DNA of 64,000 bases from Rhodoferax lithotrophicus. GTDB taxonomy: Bacteria > Pseudomonadota > Gammaproteobacteria > Burkholderiales > Burkholderiaceae_C. The position numbers and the translations under genes were made by a program. The notes beneath the pieces are model-generated. The model did no database searches. It was given only the letters and a program-made list of their open reading frames with translations, and was not told the DNA's origin. Where the stretch lies: NCBI RefSeq assembly GCF_019973615.1, contig NZ_AP024238.1, positions 744,001 through 808,000 on the forward strand, in the 5' to 3' direction. Shown here one piece after another: positions 1 through 9,953 of this stretch (the first letter of the stretch is position 1; each line of letters starts with the position of its first letter).

Positions 1-1
1 G

Positions 2-319
2 GTCTTGATCCATGCCGGAGTCCACTTCAATGCCATCTTGCCATGGTTGGCTACCGCAGCCATGGGCATCAATGTCATCAGTGGGCTGGTCGGGAAAATG
101 CTGCTCAGTCAAGCGCGTCGGCACATACAAGGGCAGCGCAGTCACTTTCAGTTGCGTGGCTTGTCCAAGCCGGAAATTGACCAGGCGGTGTTCTGGGATG
201 CGGTTACCGTGGATGCCATGACCCAATGGCGCAAGGTGCACATACCGATCTTTATCGTGTTTGCCGTGCTGGCTTTGGGACACATCGTCAGTGTGTTTCT
301 GTTCTGGGGCTGGGTATGA
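2..319 (+). CDS. membrane cytochrome b-like protein, C-terminal part (5' end outside window)
   Basis: The reading frame is open from the window edge, so this is the end of a longer gene; no start can be assigned. The visible ~105 residues hold two hydrophobic segments, one near the start (with two histidines, HAGVH) and one at the end (WRKVHIPIFIVFAVLALGH) with two more histidines, separated by a polar loop. Paired histidines in membrane helices suggest b-type heme binding. The stop overlaps the start of the following multiheme cytochrome gene by ATGA, which suggests the two are translated together and form a membrane/periplasmic electron-transfer pair. The family is inferred from context, not recognised with certainty. 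Confidence 0.5.
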   Translation, partial: VLIHAGVHFNAILPWLATAAMGINVISGLVGKMLLSQARRHIQGQRSHFQLRGLSKPEIDQAVFWDAVTVDAMTQWRKVHIPIFIVFAVLALGHIVSVFLFWGWV

Positions 320-1056
320 GCAAGATACTCAAAATCATTTTGGCCTGCAATCTGATGATCTTGGCGGCACTCACCTTCATTTATCCTGAACTGATGGTCG
401 GACCGGGCCAACTGATTCCAGCACACAAGGCGCTGGAGGGCGACTGTTTTGCCTGTCATGCGCCGTTAACAGGGGTCAACTCCGGGCGCTGCGTCAGCTG
501 CCATATTTCTGCGGATATTGGACGACGAACCACCCAGGGCATGCCACTGAAAAAGCCGTCCACCAAAACCGCCTTTCATCAGGAACTGAACAGCCAGGAC
601 TGTGTTGCATGCCATAGCGACCACGCGGGGGTTAAGCGGTTTGCAAGACAGCGGAAGTTTGATCACAGCTTGCTGAAAACGACAACGCGTAATCAGTGCC
701 AGAACTGTCACAAGACACCGGTGGATGGACTGCACAAACAAATCACCGGCAATTGTTTGCAATGTCACAACCAGAACCAATGGACTCCAGCCACCTTTGA
801 CCACAACAAATACTTTGTCTTGGACTCGGACCACAACGCCAGTTGTGTGACCTGTCATGTACGCAACGACTACAGCCGCTTTACCTGTTACAGCTGCCAT
901 GAACACACGCCAGACAACATCCGCCGCAAGCACATCAAAGAAGGCATTAGCAAGTATGAAGATTGTGTGGAGTGCCATCGCAGTGCCAATGAACACGACA
1001 TCCGTGGGCGTGGTGAGGGTGGCGGCCGGGATGGGCGCGAGCACGAAGAAGATTAA
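316..1056 (+). CDS. octaheme c-type cytochrome, membrane-anchored
   Basis: A 246-residue protein with an N-terminal hydrophobic segment (residues ~5-27) that can act as a signal anchor, and eight CxxCH heme-binding motifs starting at Cys44, 59, 96, 128, 147, 177, 191 and 217. The spacing and extra His residues resemble class III / cytochrome c3-type and NapC-associated multiheme cytochromes. It is probably located on the periplasmic side, passing electrons from or to the membrane protein encoded just upstream (4-base overlap). The start at 316 is chosen because the ATGA overlap couples it to the upstream gene and because it places the hydrophobic segment at the N-terminus; the frame stays open further upstream. 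The tail is charged and glycine-rich (GRGEGGGRDGREHEED). The physiological electron partner cannot be read from the sequence. Confidence 0.85.
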   Translation: MSKILKIILACNLMILAALTFIYPELMVGPGQLIPAHKALEGDCFACHAPLTGVNSGRCVSCHISADIGRRTTQGMPLKKPSTKTAFHQELNSQDCVACHSDHAGVKRFARQRKFDHSLLKTTTRNQCQNCHKTPVDGLHKQITGNCLQCHNQNQWTPATFDHNKYFVLDSDHNASCVTCHVRNDYSRFTCYSCHEHTPDNIRRKHIKEGISKYEDCVECHRSANEHDIRGRGEGGGRDGREHEED

Positions 1057-1085
1057 CCAACCCTTTATTCACCTTGGAGAAATGT

Positions 1086-1376
1086 ATGAAATGCCCCATT
1101 TGCACCACCACCGATCTGCTCATGACCGAGCGCCTGAACATCGAGATTGACTATTGCCCGCAATGCCGCGGGGTCTGGCTGGACCGCGGCGAGCTCGACA
1201 AAATCATTGATCGCAGTGCTCGCGAGTCTGCACCCGTTGCCCAAGCCGTGCGTCAACCCATCGCCACGCCGATGCCTGCACAGTATGACCCGCGTTATTC
1301 ACACAGAGACAGTCATCATGATAAACATCATGATTACAGAGAGAAGAAGTCTATTTGGAAGGAGTTGTTTGATTAA
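1086..1376 (+). CDS. small TFIIB-type zinc-ribbon protein
   Basis: A 96-residue protein beginning MKCPIC and containing two CxxC pairs (CPIC near residue 3 and CPQC near residue 24) followed by RGVWLDRGELDKI, the hallmark of the zf-TFIIB zinc-ribbon family. The C-terminal half is rich in His and charged residues (HRDSHHDKHHDYREKK), which could bind metal. The ATG at 1086 is preferred over an upstream TTG because GGAG lies about 6 bases before it. It follows the octaheme cytochrome by 30 bases on the same strand and may be its operon partner. Family function is not established; nucleic-acid or metal binding is a guess. Confidence 0.75.
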   Translation: MKCPICTTTDLLMTERLNIEIDYCPQCRGVWLDRGELDKIIDRSARESAPVAQAVRQPIATPMPAQYDPRYSHRDSHHDKHHDYREKKSIWKELFD

Positions 1377-1395
1377 ACACGTGGAAACGAGGCGT

Positions 1396-2205
1396 TCAGA
1401 TCAGCGATTTCCTGATGCGGGCGGAGATCACATCAATCACGGTGACTGTCACAACAATGATGATCATCACCGCGCAGGTTTCGGCGTACTGAAAACCACG
1501 AATGATTTCCCACAGAATCACGCCAATGCCACCTGCACCAACCATGCCGACCACCGAGGCGGAGCGCACGTTCGATTCAAACCGGTACAGCGAATACGAA
1601 ATCCACAGCGGCAGCACCTGTGGAATGATGCCGTAGACAATTTCTTCCAGTGCATTGGCTCCTGTGGCACGTATGCCCTCCACCGGCTGGGCATCAATCG
1701 ACTCCACGGCTTCGGAAAATAGTTTGGCCAGAATACCTGTGGTGTGTACAAACAGTGCCAGTACCCCGGCAAAAGGGCCCAAACCCACCGCCACAATGAA
1801 CAACATCGCAAACACCATCTCGTTGATGGCGCGAGCTGCATCCATCAGGCGGCGAATAGGTTGGTGAATCCACCACGGCGTGATGTTGGAGGACGACAAC
1901 AATCCCAGCGGCACGGCAAACACCACCGCCAGCCCGGTGCCCCACAGTGCAATTTGCACGGTGATGACCATCTCTTGAAGGTACAACCGCCAGTCTGCAA
2001 ATTTGGGCGGGAAAAAGTCTGCGGCATACGTGGCCATGTTGCCCGCGTCGCGTAGCAGATCAAAGGGCCGCATGTCGGCCCCATTCCAGGAGCCCGCCAG
2101 CAAAGCCAGCAACACGCCCCAGGCCATTAAGCCCGTCAGGCTTGCGCGAGGTGATGGCAGGGTTGGCACAGTGGACATCGTCTGGGTACTCACGGGGGCG
2201 CTCAT
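1396..2205 (-). CDS. phnE: phosphonate ABC transporter permease PhnE
   Basis: A 269-residue inner-membrane permease of the PhnE family. It has an N-terminal hydrophobic segment (residues ~25-42) and a core of several helices with the binding-protein-dependent permease region ([17 protein letters not shown], the EAA-like cytoplasmic loop that contacts the ATPase). It is the last gene of a minus-strand phnC-phnD-phnE set, the usual order for phosphonate or related organophosphorus uptake. The start at 2205 gives the full family length; a second in-frame Met lies nine codons on. Because phnD is interrupted upstream, the transporter may be non-functional even though this gene is intact. Confidence 0.9.
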   Translation of the reverse strand: MSAPVSTQTMSTVPTLPSPRASLTGLMAWGVLLALLAGSWNGADMRPFDLLRDAGNMATYAADFFPPKFADWRLYLQEMVITVQIALWGTGLAVVFAVPLGLLSSSNITPWWIHQPIRRLMDAARAINEMVFAMLFIVAVGLGPFAGVLALFVHTTGILAKLFSEAVESIDAQPVEGIRATGANALEEIVYGIIPQVLPLWISYSLYRFESNVRSASVVGMVGAGGIGVILWEIIRGFQYAETCAVMIIIVVTVTVIDVISARIRKSLI

Positions 2206-2251
2206 GCTTGCACCTCAAAAAAATGAAACCTGGGTTGAGGTGCCTGCCACA

Positions 2252-3220
2252 TCACTGCACCTTGCCCAGTGCGGCCAACTGCTTGTCGATCTCTGCCAGT
2301 TTGGTTTGTTTGTCTGCAGCGGCCAGTGTGGCATCGGCCTCAAACTTGTTGCGGACTTTGAAGAGTTCCAATTGGCGAATAGGTGTGAGTTGCGCGTTGG
2401 TGGAGGCTTTGAAACCAGAGAGCTTGGATAACTTGAACAGGTTGTCCTTTTCTTGTGGACTATTTTTGCCATAGGCATAAAAGAAGTCACGTACCTTGGT
2501 TTTGGTGGCCTCAGGCAGGTCTTTGCGAATCACCAGTGGATCTAGTGGAATCAGCGGCGAGGTCCAGATGACGCGGATGTCATTAAACTTTTCTGGCAGT
2601 TTGCCTTTGAGTTTGTCCAGGTTCTCGCTGTTGTTGGTGGCGACATCCACTTGTTTGTTGGCTACGGCCAGTGCGTTGGATTCATGATTGGCGCTGCGGG
2701 TGAGCTTGAAGAAGGTCTTGGCATCAATCTTGTTCTGGGCAAACACGTAATAGCTGGGCACGAGAAAACCGGAGGTCGAGTTTGGGTCACCATTGCCAAA
2801 AGACAGGTTTTTACCTTGTTGCAGCATGTCGTCGAGCGACTTGAGCGGGCTGTCTTTGTGCACGATCAGGTGTGAGTAGTAGCCTTGTGTTCCATCGGCG
2901 TTGACCATTTGGGCAAACACTTCACCACCTGCGCGGTCAACCGCTTCCATGGCAGACTTGTTGCCAAATCAGGCTACATGCACTTTGTTGAAGCGCATGC
3001 CTTCGATGATGCCGGCGTAGTCCGATGCAAAAAATGGATTGACTTTCATGCCGGTTTTTTTGCTCATGTCGTCCAGAATCGGTTGCCAGTCTGACTTGAG
3101 GTTTTGCGACGATTCGGTGGAGATGATGCCGAAATTGAGCTCTTTAAGTTCCTGTGCTGTGACTGGTGTGGTGGCCATGGCCACCGCTGCTGTCAAACCC
3201 GTGAGTAATTTTTTCAACAT
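2252..3220 (-). pseudogene. phnD: phosphonate-binding protein PhnD, interrupted by in-frame TGA
   Basis: Two consecutive open stretches in the same frame (3220-2969 and 2968-2252) together make a full-length periplasmic binding protein of ~322 codons with a signal peptide (MLKKLLTGLTAAVAMATTPVTA). They are separated only by a TGA at 2971-2969. The flanking residues read FNKVHVA-stop-FGNKSAMEAVDRA; family members have Trp at the stop position, so one TGG to TGA change explains it. No frameshift is present and the rest looks conserved to the end. Options are a recent nonsense mutation, a sequencing or assembly error, or read-through. Located between phnC and phnE. Confidence 0.85.
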
Positions 3221-3274
3221 GTGATTTCCTTAAGATGGATTAAAAAAAGAGTAAGGGGGAATGGGTTGAATGCT

Positions 3275-4138
3275 TCAGGCTGCGATGGCCATCGGTGGTT
3301 GCCATGCTGGCGAGGGCACCACGCGGATGGGTTTGTCCTGCAGGCTGGTGATGTGGTCACCCAAAGACAAGATGTCGTCAGCCTCAGCACCGTAAAGCTC
3401 TCGCAGCAAAGCCGGGGTCAGCGCCACCGAGGGTCCGTCATAGACCACCCGGCCATGGTGCAGGGCGACAGTGCGTGGGCAGTATTTGATGGCCACGTTG
3501 ACCTGATGTAGTGACACCACCACGGTGCATTGATCTTCGCGGTTCACCTGGGCCAGGATGTCCATCACCTTGCGGGAAGACTCGGGATCGAGTGACGCAA
3601 TGGGTTCGTCGGCCAAAATGACTTTGGCTCCTTGCACCATGGCACGGGCGATGGCTGCCCGCTGCTGTTGTCCACCCGACAGCGTAGAGGCCCGCTGGTG
3701 GCAGCATTCGGCAATACCTACACGCTTGAGTGCGTCCACGCCGCAGGCCAGTTCGGTGGCTGTGAACCAGCGCAGCAGACTGCGCCACAACGGCACACGG
3801 TGCAAGGTGCCGGCCAGCACATTCACAATTACCGGGAGTCGATCCACCAGATTAAATTGCTGGAAAACAAAGCCGACACCCGCCCGAATTTGCCGGATAT
3901 CAGATGCGATTTTTCCATTTTTCTGAACCGTCTTGCCATGGATCTCGATCCATCCCGAGACCGAGCTGTCACCGCTCATCAACCCCGCCATGTGTCTGAG
4001 CAAGGTTGATTTTCCCGATCCAGAGGCCCCAATCAGGGCCACCATTTCACCGGTCTGGATATCTAAATGAACGTCATGAAGTGCCTTGCGGCCACTTTGA
4101 AATGTCTTGTTAAGGGCATGGATATGGATGGCTGTCAT
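3275..4138 (-). CDS. phnC: phosphonate ABC transporter ATP-binding protein PhnC
   Basis: A 287-residue ABC ATPase. Walker [10 protein letters not shown] near residue 37, signature LSGGQQQR, Walker [13 protein letters not shown] and a switch His (VVSLHQVN) are all present. The sequence matches the PhnC type of the phosphonate importer. It is first in the minus-strand phnC-D-E set. AGGAG lies 8 bases before the ATG at 4138; a GTG one codon earlier (4141) is also possible. The cytoplasmic ATPase would energise uptake through PhnE, but its binding protein is interrupted. Confidence 0.92.
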   Translation of the reverse strand: MTAIHIHALNKTFQSGRKALHDVHLDIQTGEMVALIGASGSGKSTLLRHMAGLMSGDSSVSGWIEIHGKTVQKNGKIASDIRQIRAGVGFVFQQFNLVDRLPVIVNVLAGTLHRVPLWRSLLRWFTATELACGVDALKRVGIAECCHQRASTLSGGQQQRAAIARAMVQGAKVILADEPIASLDPESSRKVMDILAQVNREDQCTVVVSLHQVNVAIKYCPRTVALHHGRVVYDGPSVALTPALLRELYGAEADDILSLGDHITSLQDKPIRVVPSPAWQPPMAIAA

Positions 4139-4246
4139 CACGGTAACTCCTGTTGGATACCGTGACCATAACGACGCAATATGTCAAATTGATGTCCTGC
4201 CTATCCACAGGAACACCTGTTCATCTACCGCTGTGGCTGGAGGCTT

Positions 4247-4732
4247 TCACTGGTCGTCTGACAGCACTTCCAGTGCCACCAGCTGCTCAAAGAGGGCATG
4301 TCTGGCCCGCCAATGTTCCTTGCCAGCGATGCGCGGGTCGCCGCCCTCGAAGGCCCCCACGGCTTCGCGTTCATTCCAGTAGATACAGCAGTTGCCGGCA
4401 CGTGCCGCCAAAGCTGCCGAAAAGGCAGCCCGATCCTCCACCGGAGCTGTGCGGAACACACCACGACCGAGCACGTAGTCGGCGCGGTACAGCGGTGTGT
4501 GCCAGCCATGTTCGTCACCCAGCGCACAAATGGCTGGAAATTGTTCGCGTGCCGTGGCATCTGCCACTGGGTGACCCACGTCATTCAGCAAACCAAGTGC
4601 CGTCACGTCGTCATGAATTTCCCACGACTCAAGAGGATCACTGGCCGCCACCTTGCGCGAAAAGTCCTCATCGTCGTAGGCGAACCAAGCGCGCGGGGCA
4701 CCGTTTTCAGGAAGTTCCAGCACATAGATCAC
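4247..4732 (-). CDS. unrecognised protein, end of the nif ferredoxin segment
   Basis: A 161-residue soluble acidic protein with no signal peptide or membrane segment (MIYVLELPENGAPRAWFAYDD at the start, NCCIYWNEREAVGAFEGGDP in the C-terminal half). I do not recognise the family. The GTG at 4732 is chosen because GGGAG precedes it by six bases; the frame extends up to an ATG at 4804, which has no good ribosome site. It lies ~105 bases downstream of the FeSII-type ferredoxin on the same strand, so it is probably cotranscribed and linked to nitrogenase maintenance or redox supply; that is inference from position only. Aromatic and acidic residues dominate; a Cys-Cys pair is the only metal-like feature. 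Confidence 0.65.
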   Translation of the reverse strand: MIYVLELPENGAPRAWFAYDDEDFSRKVAASDPLESWEIHDDVTALGLLNDVGHPVADATAREQFPAICALGDEHGWHTPLYRADYVLGRGVFRTAPVEDRAAFSAALAARAGNCCIYWNEREAVGAFEGGDPRIAGKEHWRARHALFEQLVALEVLSDDQ

Positions 4733-4837
4733 GGCATGCTCCCAATAGACCAAGGTTTGAAATAGTGTCCTCCCTGTGGCGAGGGACAACAAGCTTGTGA
4801 CCATCCTGCATAGTCTTGATGCAGGTGGCTTGTTCGC

Positions 4838-5185
4838 TTAAAACTTGACCAGAATATCCTCATCACGTACCACCATTTGGCACGCCAGACGCCATGGTGG
4901 GGGCAGGTCTTTGGTTTCGGCATCTTCGATTTGCTGGGCAGTGATCTTGCCAGCCAACTTCAGCACCAATTTTTCTTTCTCGGTCAGTGCAACTCCGATA
5001 GGGGTATTGCCTGAGAGTACGGACACCTGTACCTGGCAGGATCCGCATTCACCGTTTTCGCATTCAGACTCCAGGGGCACGCTGTTGGCCTTGGCCACAG
5101 CGAGCAAGGTTTTGGTATCGCCTGCAACGGCGTACACCGTCACGTCTTTCTTCATACGGGGTGAGCTAAAAGTGACATTGGCCAT
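4838..5185 (-). CDS. fdxD: FeSII (Shethna)-type 2Fe-2S ferredoxin, nitrogenase-protective
   Basis: A 115-residue plant-type 2Fe-2S ferredoxin with cluster ligands Cys42, Cys47, Cys50 and Cys102 (CENGECGSC ... RLACQ). The N-terminal FSSPxM, the AVAG...TLLAVA segment, the LTEKEKLVLK stretch and the DLPPPWRLACQ end resemble the Azotobacter FeSII/Shethna protein and the FdxD type of purple bacteria, more than electron-donor ferredoxins. Family members bind oxidised nitrogenase and form an oxygen-stable complex. It lies 71 bases after nifK on the same strand, with a terminator in between. The symbol fdxD is given by resemblance from memory. Confidence 0.85.
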   Translation of the reverse strand: MANVTFSSPRMKKDVTVYAVAGDTKTLLAVAKANSVPLESECENGECGSCQVQVSVLSGNTPIGVALTEKEKLVLKLAGKITAQQIEDAETKDLPPPWRLACQMVVRDEDILVKF

Positions 5186-5213
5186 GATGGACTCGAATAA
5201 GAGGGAGTGGGTG

Positions 5214-5245
5214 ATACAAAAAAGGCCAGGGTGGAAACCCTGGCC
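5214..5245 (-). terminator. intrinsic terminator after nifK
   Basis: On the minus strand a perfect 9-bp stem GGCCAGGGT / ACCCTGGCC (5245-5237 and 5232-5224) with a 4-base loop is followed directly by TTTTTT. This is a textbook Rho-independent terminator 12 bases after the nifK stop. It separates nifHDK from the FeSII-type ferredoxin gene, whose expression would need read-through or its own promoter. Confidence 0.9.
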
Positions 5246-5256
5246 CGGTCATGACA

Positions 5257-6813
5257 TTAGCGAACGATGTCGTAGCTGTAGTCGGTTTTGGCGATTTCCA
5301 TGGTGTTGGCATCAAGGGCCTCAAAGAACTCATCCAACAACATCACCAGCACACGCATCGAACCGTTGTAGCCCCAGGTGGCGTAACGGTGATAGTGGTG
5401 GCGGTCATGGATCGGGAACACCAGGCGCACCAGCGGTGTTTTGGTGTCACGTTCCAGGAACTTGCCATAGGTGTTGCCAATGAGAAAGTCAACCGGTTCG
5501 GTGAACAGCAGCGAGCGCAAGTGCCACAGATCACGTTTGGGGTAGACCTTACAGCCTTTGCCGTAAGGAGTGGAGTCAAGCAAGGCCTGCACCTTCACTT
5601 CCCACTCTTTGCCACCATTGGTGGACACGATGTGGGTGGGCTCTGCCCCCAGCTCCATCAGGAACGCGGCGTAACCCAGCATTTGATCAGGGTCACCATA
5701 CAGGGCATAACGCTTGCCATGTAAATGGGCCTGGCTGTCGGTCATGGCATCCACCAGTTCACCGCGCTCTTTTTCCAGTGCGGCAGGGATAGGTTTGCCC
5801 GTCAGGCGGGAGATTTCCATGAGGAACTTGTCAGTACCAGCCACACCCATGGGGGCGTTCATGGTCACCACTTCCTGGCCGTGCTCGGCGATGAACTTGG
5901 CAGTTTTTTCGCAGCTGAATTCCTGGAAGATGATGGTGGCTTTGGCATGCAAAGCGGCCACAACTTCTTCTTTGGTGGTGCCGCCAGCGTACATGCGGAA
6001 CTCGCCATCGGTCGGTGTGTTCCAGCTTTCCGAGGGGTCACAAATGATGTTGACCTGAACACCAAACAAATCAAAAATGCGGCGGATTTCGCGCATGTTG
6101 CCCACTACAAAGCCGTCAAAACCGCCAATGAAGTTGATGCTGTCGTTGGGCACACGCACCAATGGTTCGGTGGTCTTGGCCTTGCCGTCCCAGAAATGGC
6201 GCAACACACCCATCAGGGCATTGTCATAACCGGTAATGTGGCTACCCACGAAGGCAGGGGTGTGGGCAAACGGCACGTCAAACTCTTCGGGAATGCTGCC
6301 TTTTTGCTTGCTGGTCTTGATGAAGGCATCCACGTCGTCACCAATCACCTCGGCCATGCAGGTGGTCGACACGGCAATCATGTCAGGTTTGTACAGGCTG
6401 TAGGCATTGGCCAAGCCGTCCACCATGTTGTTCAGGCCGCCAAACACTGCGGCGTCTTCGGTCATGGACGAGCTGACACAGGAGGTAGGCTCTTTGAAGT
6501 GGCGCGAAAAGTGTGCGCGGTAGTAAGCGACGCAACCCTGGCTGCCGTGCACAAAACTCAGTGTTTTGGCAAAGCCGTTGGCGGCAAACACCGCGCCCAA
6601 AGGTTGGCAGGCTTTGGCCGGGTTCACGGTGAGTGAATCACGGGCAAAGTTCTTTTGTTTGTAGTCTTCGGTCTTGGTCCATTCGACGATAGAAGTGATC
6701 TTCTCGTCGGAATGTTTCAATTCGAATTGTTTTTTATTGCTCAACATGTCCTGGTATTCAGGCTCACGGAACAGCATTTCATGATCGATGACTTTGTCGG
6801 CTGATTGAGGCAT
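5257..6813 (-). CDS. nifK: nitrogenase MoFe protein beta subunit NifK
   Basis: A 518-residue beta chain of the molybdenum-iron protein; with NifD it forms the alpha2-beta2 dinitrogenase. P-cluster ligands Cys69 (AKACQPLGA), Cys94 ([13 protein letters not shown]) and Cys152 ([12 protein letters not shown]) sit at the expected places, and the length fits the Mo-type NifK. The ATG at 6813 is preferred because GGAG lies seven bases before it; a TTG four codons upstream is less likely. It is the third gene of nifHDK, 92 bases after nifD; that gap holds a small inverted repeat (GTGAGC/GCTCAC, 6841-6862). It ends just before a strong terminator. Confidence 0.98.
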   Translation of the reverse strand: MPQSADKVIDHEMLFREPEYQDMLSNKKQFELKHSDEKITSIVEWTKTEDYKQKNFARDSLTVNPAKACQPLGAVFAANGFAKTLSFVHGSQGCVAYYRAHFSRHFKEPTSCVSSSMTEDAAVFGGLNNMVDGLANAYSLYKPDMIAVSTTCMAEVIGDDVDAFIKTSKQKGSIPEEFDVPFAHTPAFVGSHITGYDNALMGVLRHFWDGKAKTTEPLVRVPNDSINFIGGFDGFVVGNMREIRRIFDLFGVQVNIICDPSESWNTPTDGEFRMYAGGTTKEEVVAALHAKATIIFQEFSCEKTAKFIAEHGQEVVTMNAPMGVAGTDKFLMEISRLTGKPIPAALEKERGELVDAMTDSQAHLHGKRYALYGDPDQMLGYAAFLMELGAEPTHIVSTNGGKEWEVKVQALLDSTPYGKGCKVYPKRDLWHLRSLLFTEPVDFLIGNTYGKFLERDTKTPLVRLVFPIHDRHHYHRYATWGYNGSMRVLVMLLDEFFEALDANTMEIAKTDYSYDIVR

Positions 6814-6905
6814 GACGGGCTCCAAAAGTAGGTGGGTGATGTGAGCACCCTCAGGCGCTCACCTCGTTACACAATAAAACTGGCCGGTACACCGACCAAA
6901 GGGTT

Positions 6906-8369
6906 TCAGGCAGCTTTTTTCCAGGGAGCCTTTGTCAAGGCCCAGATGGGGCTGGAAATGGCCATGTCCATGTCACGGGCAAAGATGGCAAAACCGTCAT
7001 AACCGTGGTACGGGCCGGAATAATCCCAGCTGTGCATCTGGCGGAACGGCACGCCCATTTTCTGGAACACGTACTTTTCCTTGATCCCTGAGCCCACCAA
7101 GTCGGGCTTGACGGAATCGACAAAGTGTTCAAACTCGTAGCCGGTCACGTCGTCATAAATCAGCGTGGCATCCTTGATGTAGTGGGTGGTCCGCTGGTAG
7201 TCGTCGTTGTGGCCGAACTCGTAGCCGGTACCGACCACGACCATGCCCAGGTCTTCGTAAGCACCAATCACGTGGCGGGGGCGCAGGCCACCGATGTACA
7301 GCATCACGGTCTTGCCTTGCAGGCGTGGTTTGTACTTGTCAATCACGGCTTGCATGAGTGGCTTGTATTTGGCAATCACTTCTTCGGCCTTGGCCTTGAT
7401 GGTGTCGTCAAAGTGACTGGCGATTTCGCGCAAGCTCTTCTCGATCATGGTCGGGCCGAAGAAGTTGTACTCCACCCATGGAATACCAAACTTTTCTTCC
7501 ATGTGGCGGCTGATGTAGTTCATGGAACGGTAGCAGTGCAGCACATTGAGCTTGGCTTTGGGTGTGTTTTCCATTTCGGCCAGCGTACCGTCGCCAGACC
7601 ATTGTGAAATCACGCGCAAGCCCATTTCTTCGAGCAAGATGCGGCTGGACCAGGCATCACCACCGATGTTGTAGTCACCAATGATGGCTACGTCATAAGG
7701 GGTGGACACAAAGGTGGGGTTCTTGCCGGTATCTGCTTTGTCCAGCACCCAGTCACGAATTGCATCGTTGGCCAAATGGTGGCCGAGCGATTGGCTGACC
7801 CCACGGAAACCTTCGCAGCGCACTGGCACGATGGTGTGACCTTCGTGCTCTTTGCTCTTTTTCTTGGACACGGCTTCGATGTCGTCACCGATCAAACCAA
7901 TCGGGCATTCAGACTGGATCGAGATACCTTTGTTCAGCGGGAACAATTCCTGGATTTCATCAATGATCTTGTCGAGTTTCTTGTCACCACCAAAGACGAT
8001 GTCTTTCTCTTGGAAGTCAGAGGTGAACTGCATCGTCACGAAGGTGTCGATGCCGGTGGTGCCGATGTAATAGTTACGGCGATTCGCCCAGGAATACTGG
8101 CCGCAACCTACTGGACCATGGCTGATGTGCACCATGTCTTTGATCGGGCCCCACACCACGCCTTTGGAGCCAGCGTAGGCGCAACCACGAATGGTCATCA
8201 CGCCAGGAAGTGATTTGATATTGGATTTGACGCCGCAGTCGGGCTTGCCTTCTTCGAAAACACCCAAGTGTTTGGCGCGTCTCTTCGCCATCTTCTCGGG
8301 ATAGGCCTTTAACACTTCGTCAATCAGGGCCTTATTCGCGGCCTTGCGATCTTCAACAACGGCAGTCAT
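6906..8369 (-). CDS. nifD: nitrogenase MoFe protein alpha subunit NifD
   Basis: A 487-residue alpha chain carrying the FeMo-cofactor. P-cluster ligands are Cys63 (RGCAYAG), Cys89 (GPVGCGQYS) and Cys155 ([11 protein letters not shown]). The cofactor ligands are Cys279 ([13 protein letters not shown]) and His446 ([19 protein letters not shown]). All match the molybdenum enzyme; it is not the V- or Fe-only form. Start ATG at 8369 gives the family N-terminus. It lies 87 bases after nifH, with a strong hairpin in the gap, and is transcribed with it from the sigma-54 promoter upstream of nifH. Confidence 0.98.
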   Translation of the reverse strand: MTAVVEDRKAANKALIDEVLKAYPEKMAKRRAKHLGVFEEGKPDCGVKSNIKSLPGVMTIRGCAYAGSKGVVWGPIKDMVHISHGPVGCGQYSWANRRNYYIGTTGIDTFVTMQFTSDFQEKDIVFGGDKKLDKIIDEIQELFPLNKGISIQSECPIGLIGDDIEAVSKKKSKEHEGHTIVPVRCEGFRGVSQSLGHHLANDAIRDWVLDKADTGKNPTFVSTPYDVAIIGDYNIGGDAWSSRILLEEMGLRVISQWSGDGTLAEMENTPKAKLNVLHCYRSMNYISRHMEEKFGIPWVEYNFFGPTMIEKSLREIASHFDDTIKAKAEEVIAKYKPLMQAVIDKYKPRLQGKTVMLYIGGLRPRHVIGAYEDLGMVVVGTGYEFGHNDDYQRTTHYIKDATLIYDDVTGYEFEHFVDSVKPDLVGSGIKEKYVFQKMGVPFRQMHSWDYSGPYHGYDGFAIFARDMDMAISSPIWALTKAPWKKAA

Positions 8370-8407
8370 TGGGAACTCCAGTAGGTAAATGTATGAACTG
8401 GTACTTA

Positions 8408-8446
8408 GCCCGGCCTGGTCAATCTTTTTGACAAACCAGATCGGGC
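8408..8446 (-). other. stem-loop between nifH and nifD
   Basis: The nifH-nifD gap holds paired arms GCCCG..CTGGT and ACCAG..CGGGC, each with a two-base internal mismatch, around a short A/T-rich loop that can pair further (TCAA/TTGA). It begins about 11 bases after the nifH stop and is not followed by a run of T on the minus strand. Such hairpins are known after nifH in other diazotrophs, where they protect the nifH transcript or reduce read-through so that more NifH than NifDK is made. The role here is inferred. Confidence 0.75.
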
Positions 8447-8456
8447 CGTGTACCTC

Positions 8457-9398
<942 letters not shown>

Positions 9399-9471
9399 TC
9401 AGCTTTCGTGCCTGTGGGTCTTCTTCTTTTAGGTTCACGTCGGCCGGACTTGTGTCCCGCATCCTGTTCAT

Positions 9472-9487
9472 TGCAGCTTCCGTGCCA
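9472..9487 (-). promoter_or_regulatory. sigma-54 (-24/-12) promoter of nifHDK
   Basis: Read on the minus strand the site is TGGCACGGAAGCTGCA, against the consensus TGGCACG-N4-TTGCA. GG and GC have the required 10-base gap; only the first T of TTGC differs. It lies ~130 bases before the nifH ATG, with an IHF site and a NifA-type activator site upstream. Confidence 0.92.
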
Positions 9488-9538
9488 TGCTGAAATCACC
9501 TCTCAATGTCAGCTCAATGATTTATATTTTTTCAATAA

Positions 9539-9551
9539 AATCAATTAGTTA
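9539..9551 (+). promoter_or_regulatory. IHF binding site in nifH promoter
   Basis: AATCAATTAGTTA matches the IHF consensus WATCAA-N4-TTR at every defined position. It lies between the sigma-54 promoter and the upstream activator site, where IHF is known to bend DNA and bring NifA to RNA polymerase. Confidence 0.8.
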
Positions 9552-9580
9552 CGCGAATAAAGCAAAGCTGTTTTGGCGTT

Positions 9581-9596
9581 TGTTGGCTTCCTTACA
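9581..9596. promoter_or_regulatory. NifA upstream activator site (UAS) of nifHDK
   Basis: TGTTGGCTTCCTTACA is an exact TGT-N10-ACA. It lies about 95 bases upstream of the -24 element, within the usual range for NifA sites. Confidence 0.85.
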
Positions 9597-9953
9597 AAGC
9601 TTTTTCTCGTGTCGCATTTGTCGTCCGCTTGGGCTGCAAAAACGCCATGGGATACCGCCCGCTGATTCACCCAGCGGCTTTGGCGGTGGGTGATGCGGGG
9701 CTGGTTGTGGAGTCAGGGGGAGTCAATGGGTAGACTATGCAATAAAAAACATAGCACTTTATGCAAGCTATATAAGCGCTATAGGCCAATTTGATTTTTT
9801 GTGTAGCGTTTGTGAGTGGCAGGTAGCTGGAATTTCAGTTCGGTTGCTCACCAACCCTGCCGTTTGCTGCACTGTGATTTATGAATCAGTTTCTGGAATC
9901 AAATCAACCCGATGGAAGTGCGTTCTGATCATGGTTTTTGGATTTCAGCAAAA
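9597..9953. other. non-coding stretch between nif promoter and cyclase gene
   Basis: No convincing open reading frame is seen. It holds one copy of the dispersed repeat (9741-9794), listed separately, and otherwise A/T-rich sequence. The diguanylate cyclase gene ends at 9954 pointing into this stretch, so part of it is that gene's 3' flank. Confidence 0.6.
9741..9794 (+). repeat. dispersed ~50-60 bp repeat, copy 1
   Basis: Core ACATAGCACTTTATGCAAGC followed by AAGCGCTATAGGCCAATTTG. It shares the pattern ATAGC...GCnnGC...AAGCGCTAnAGGCCAA with other copies in this window. It lies downstream of the cyclase gene end. Confidence 0.65.
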
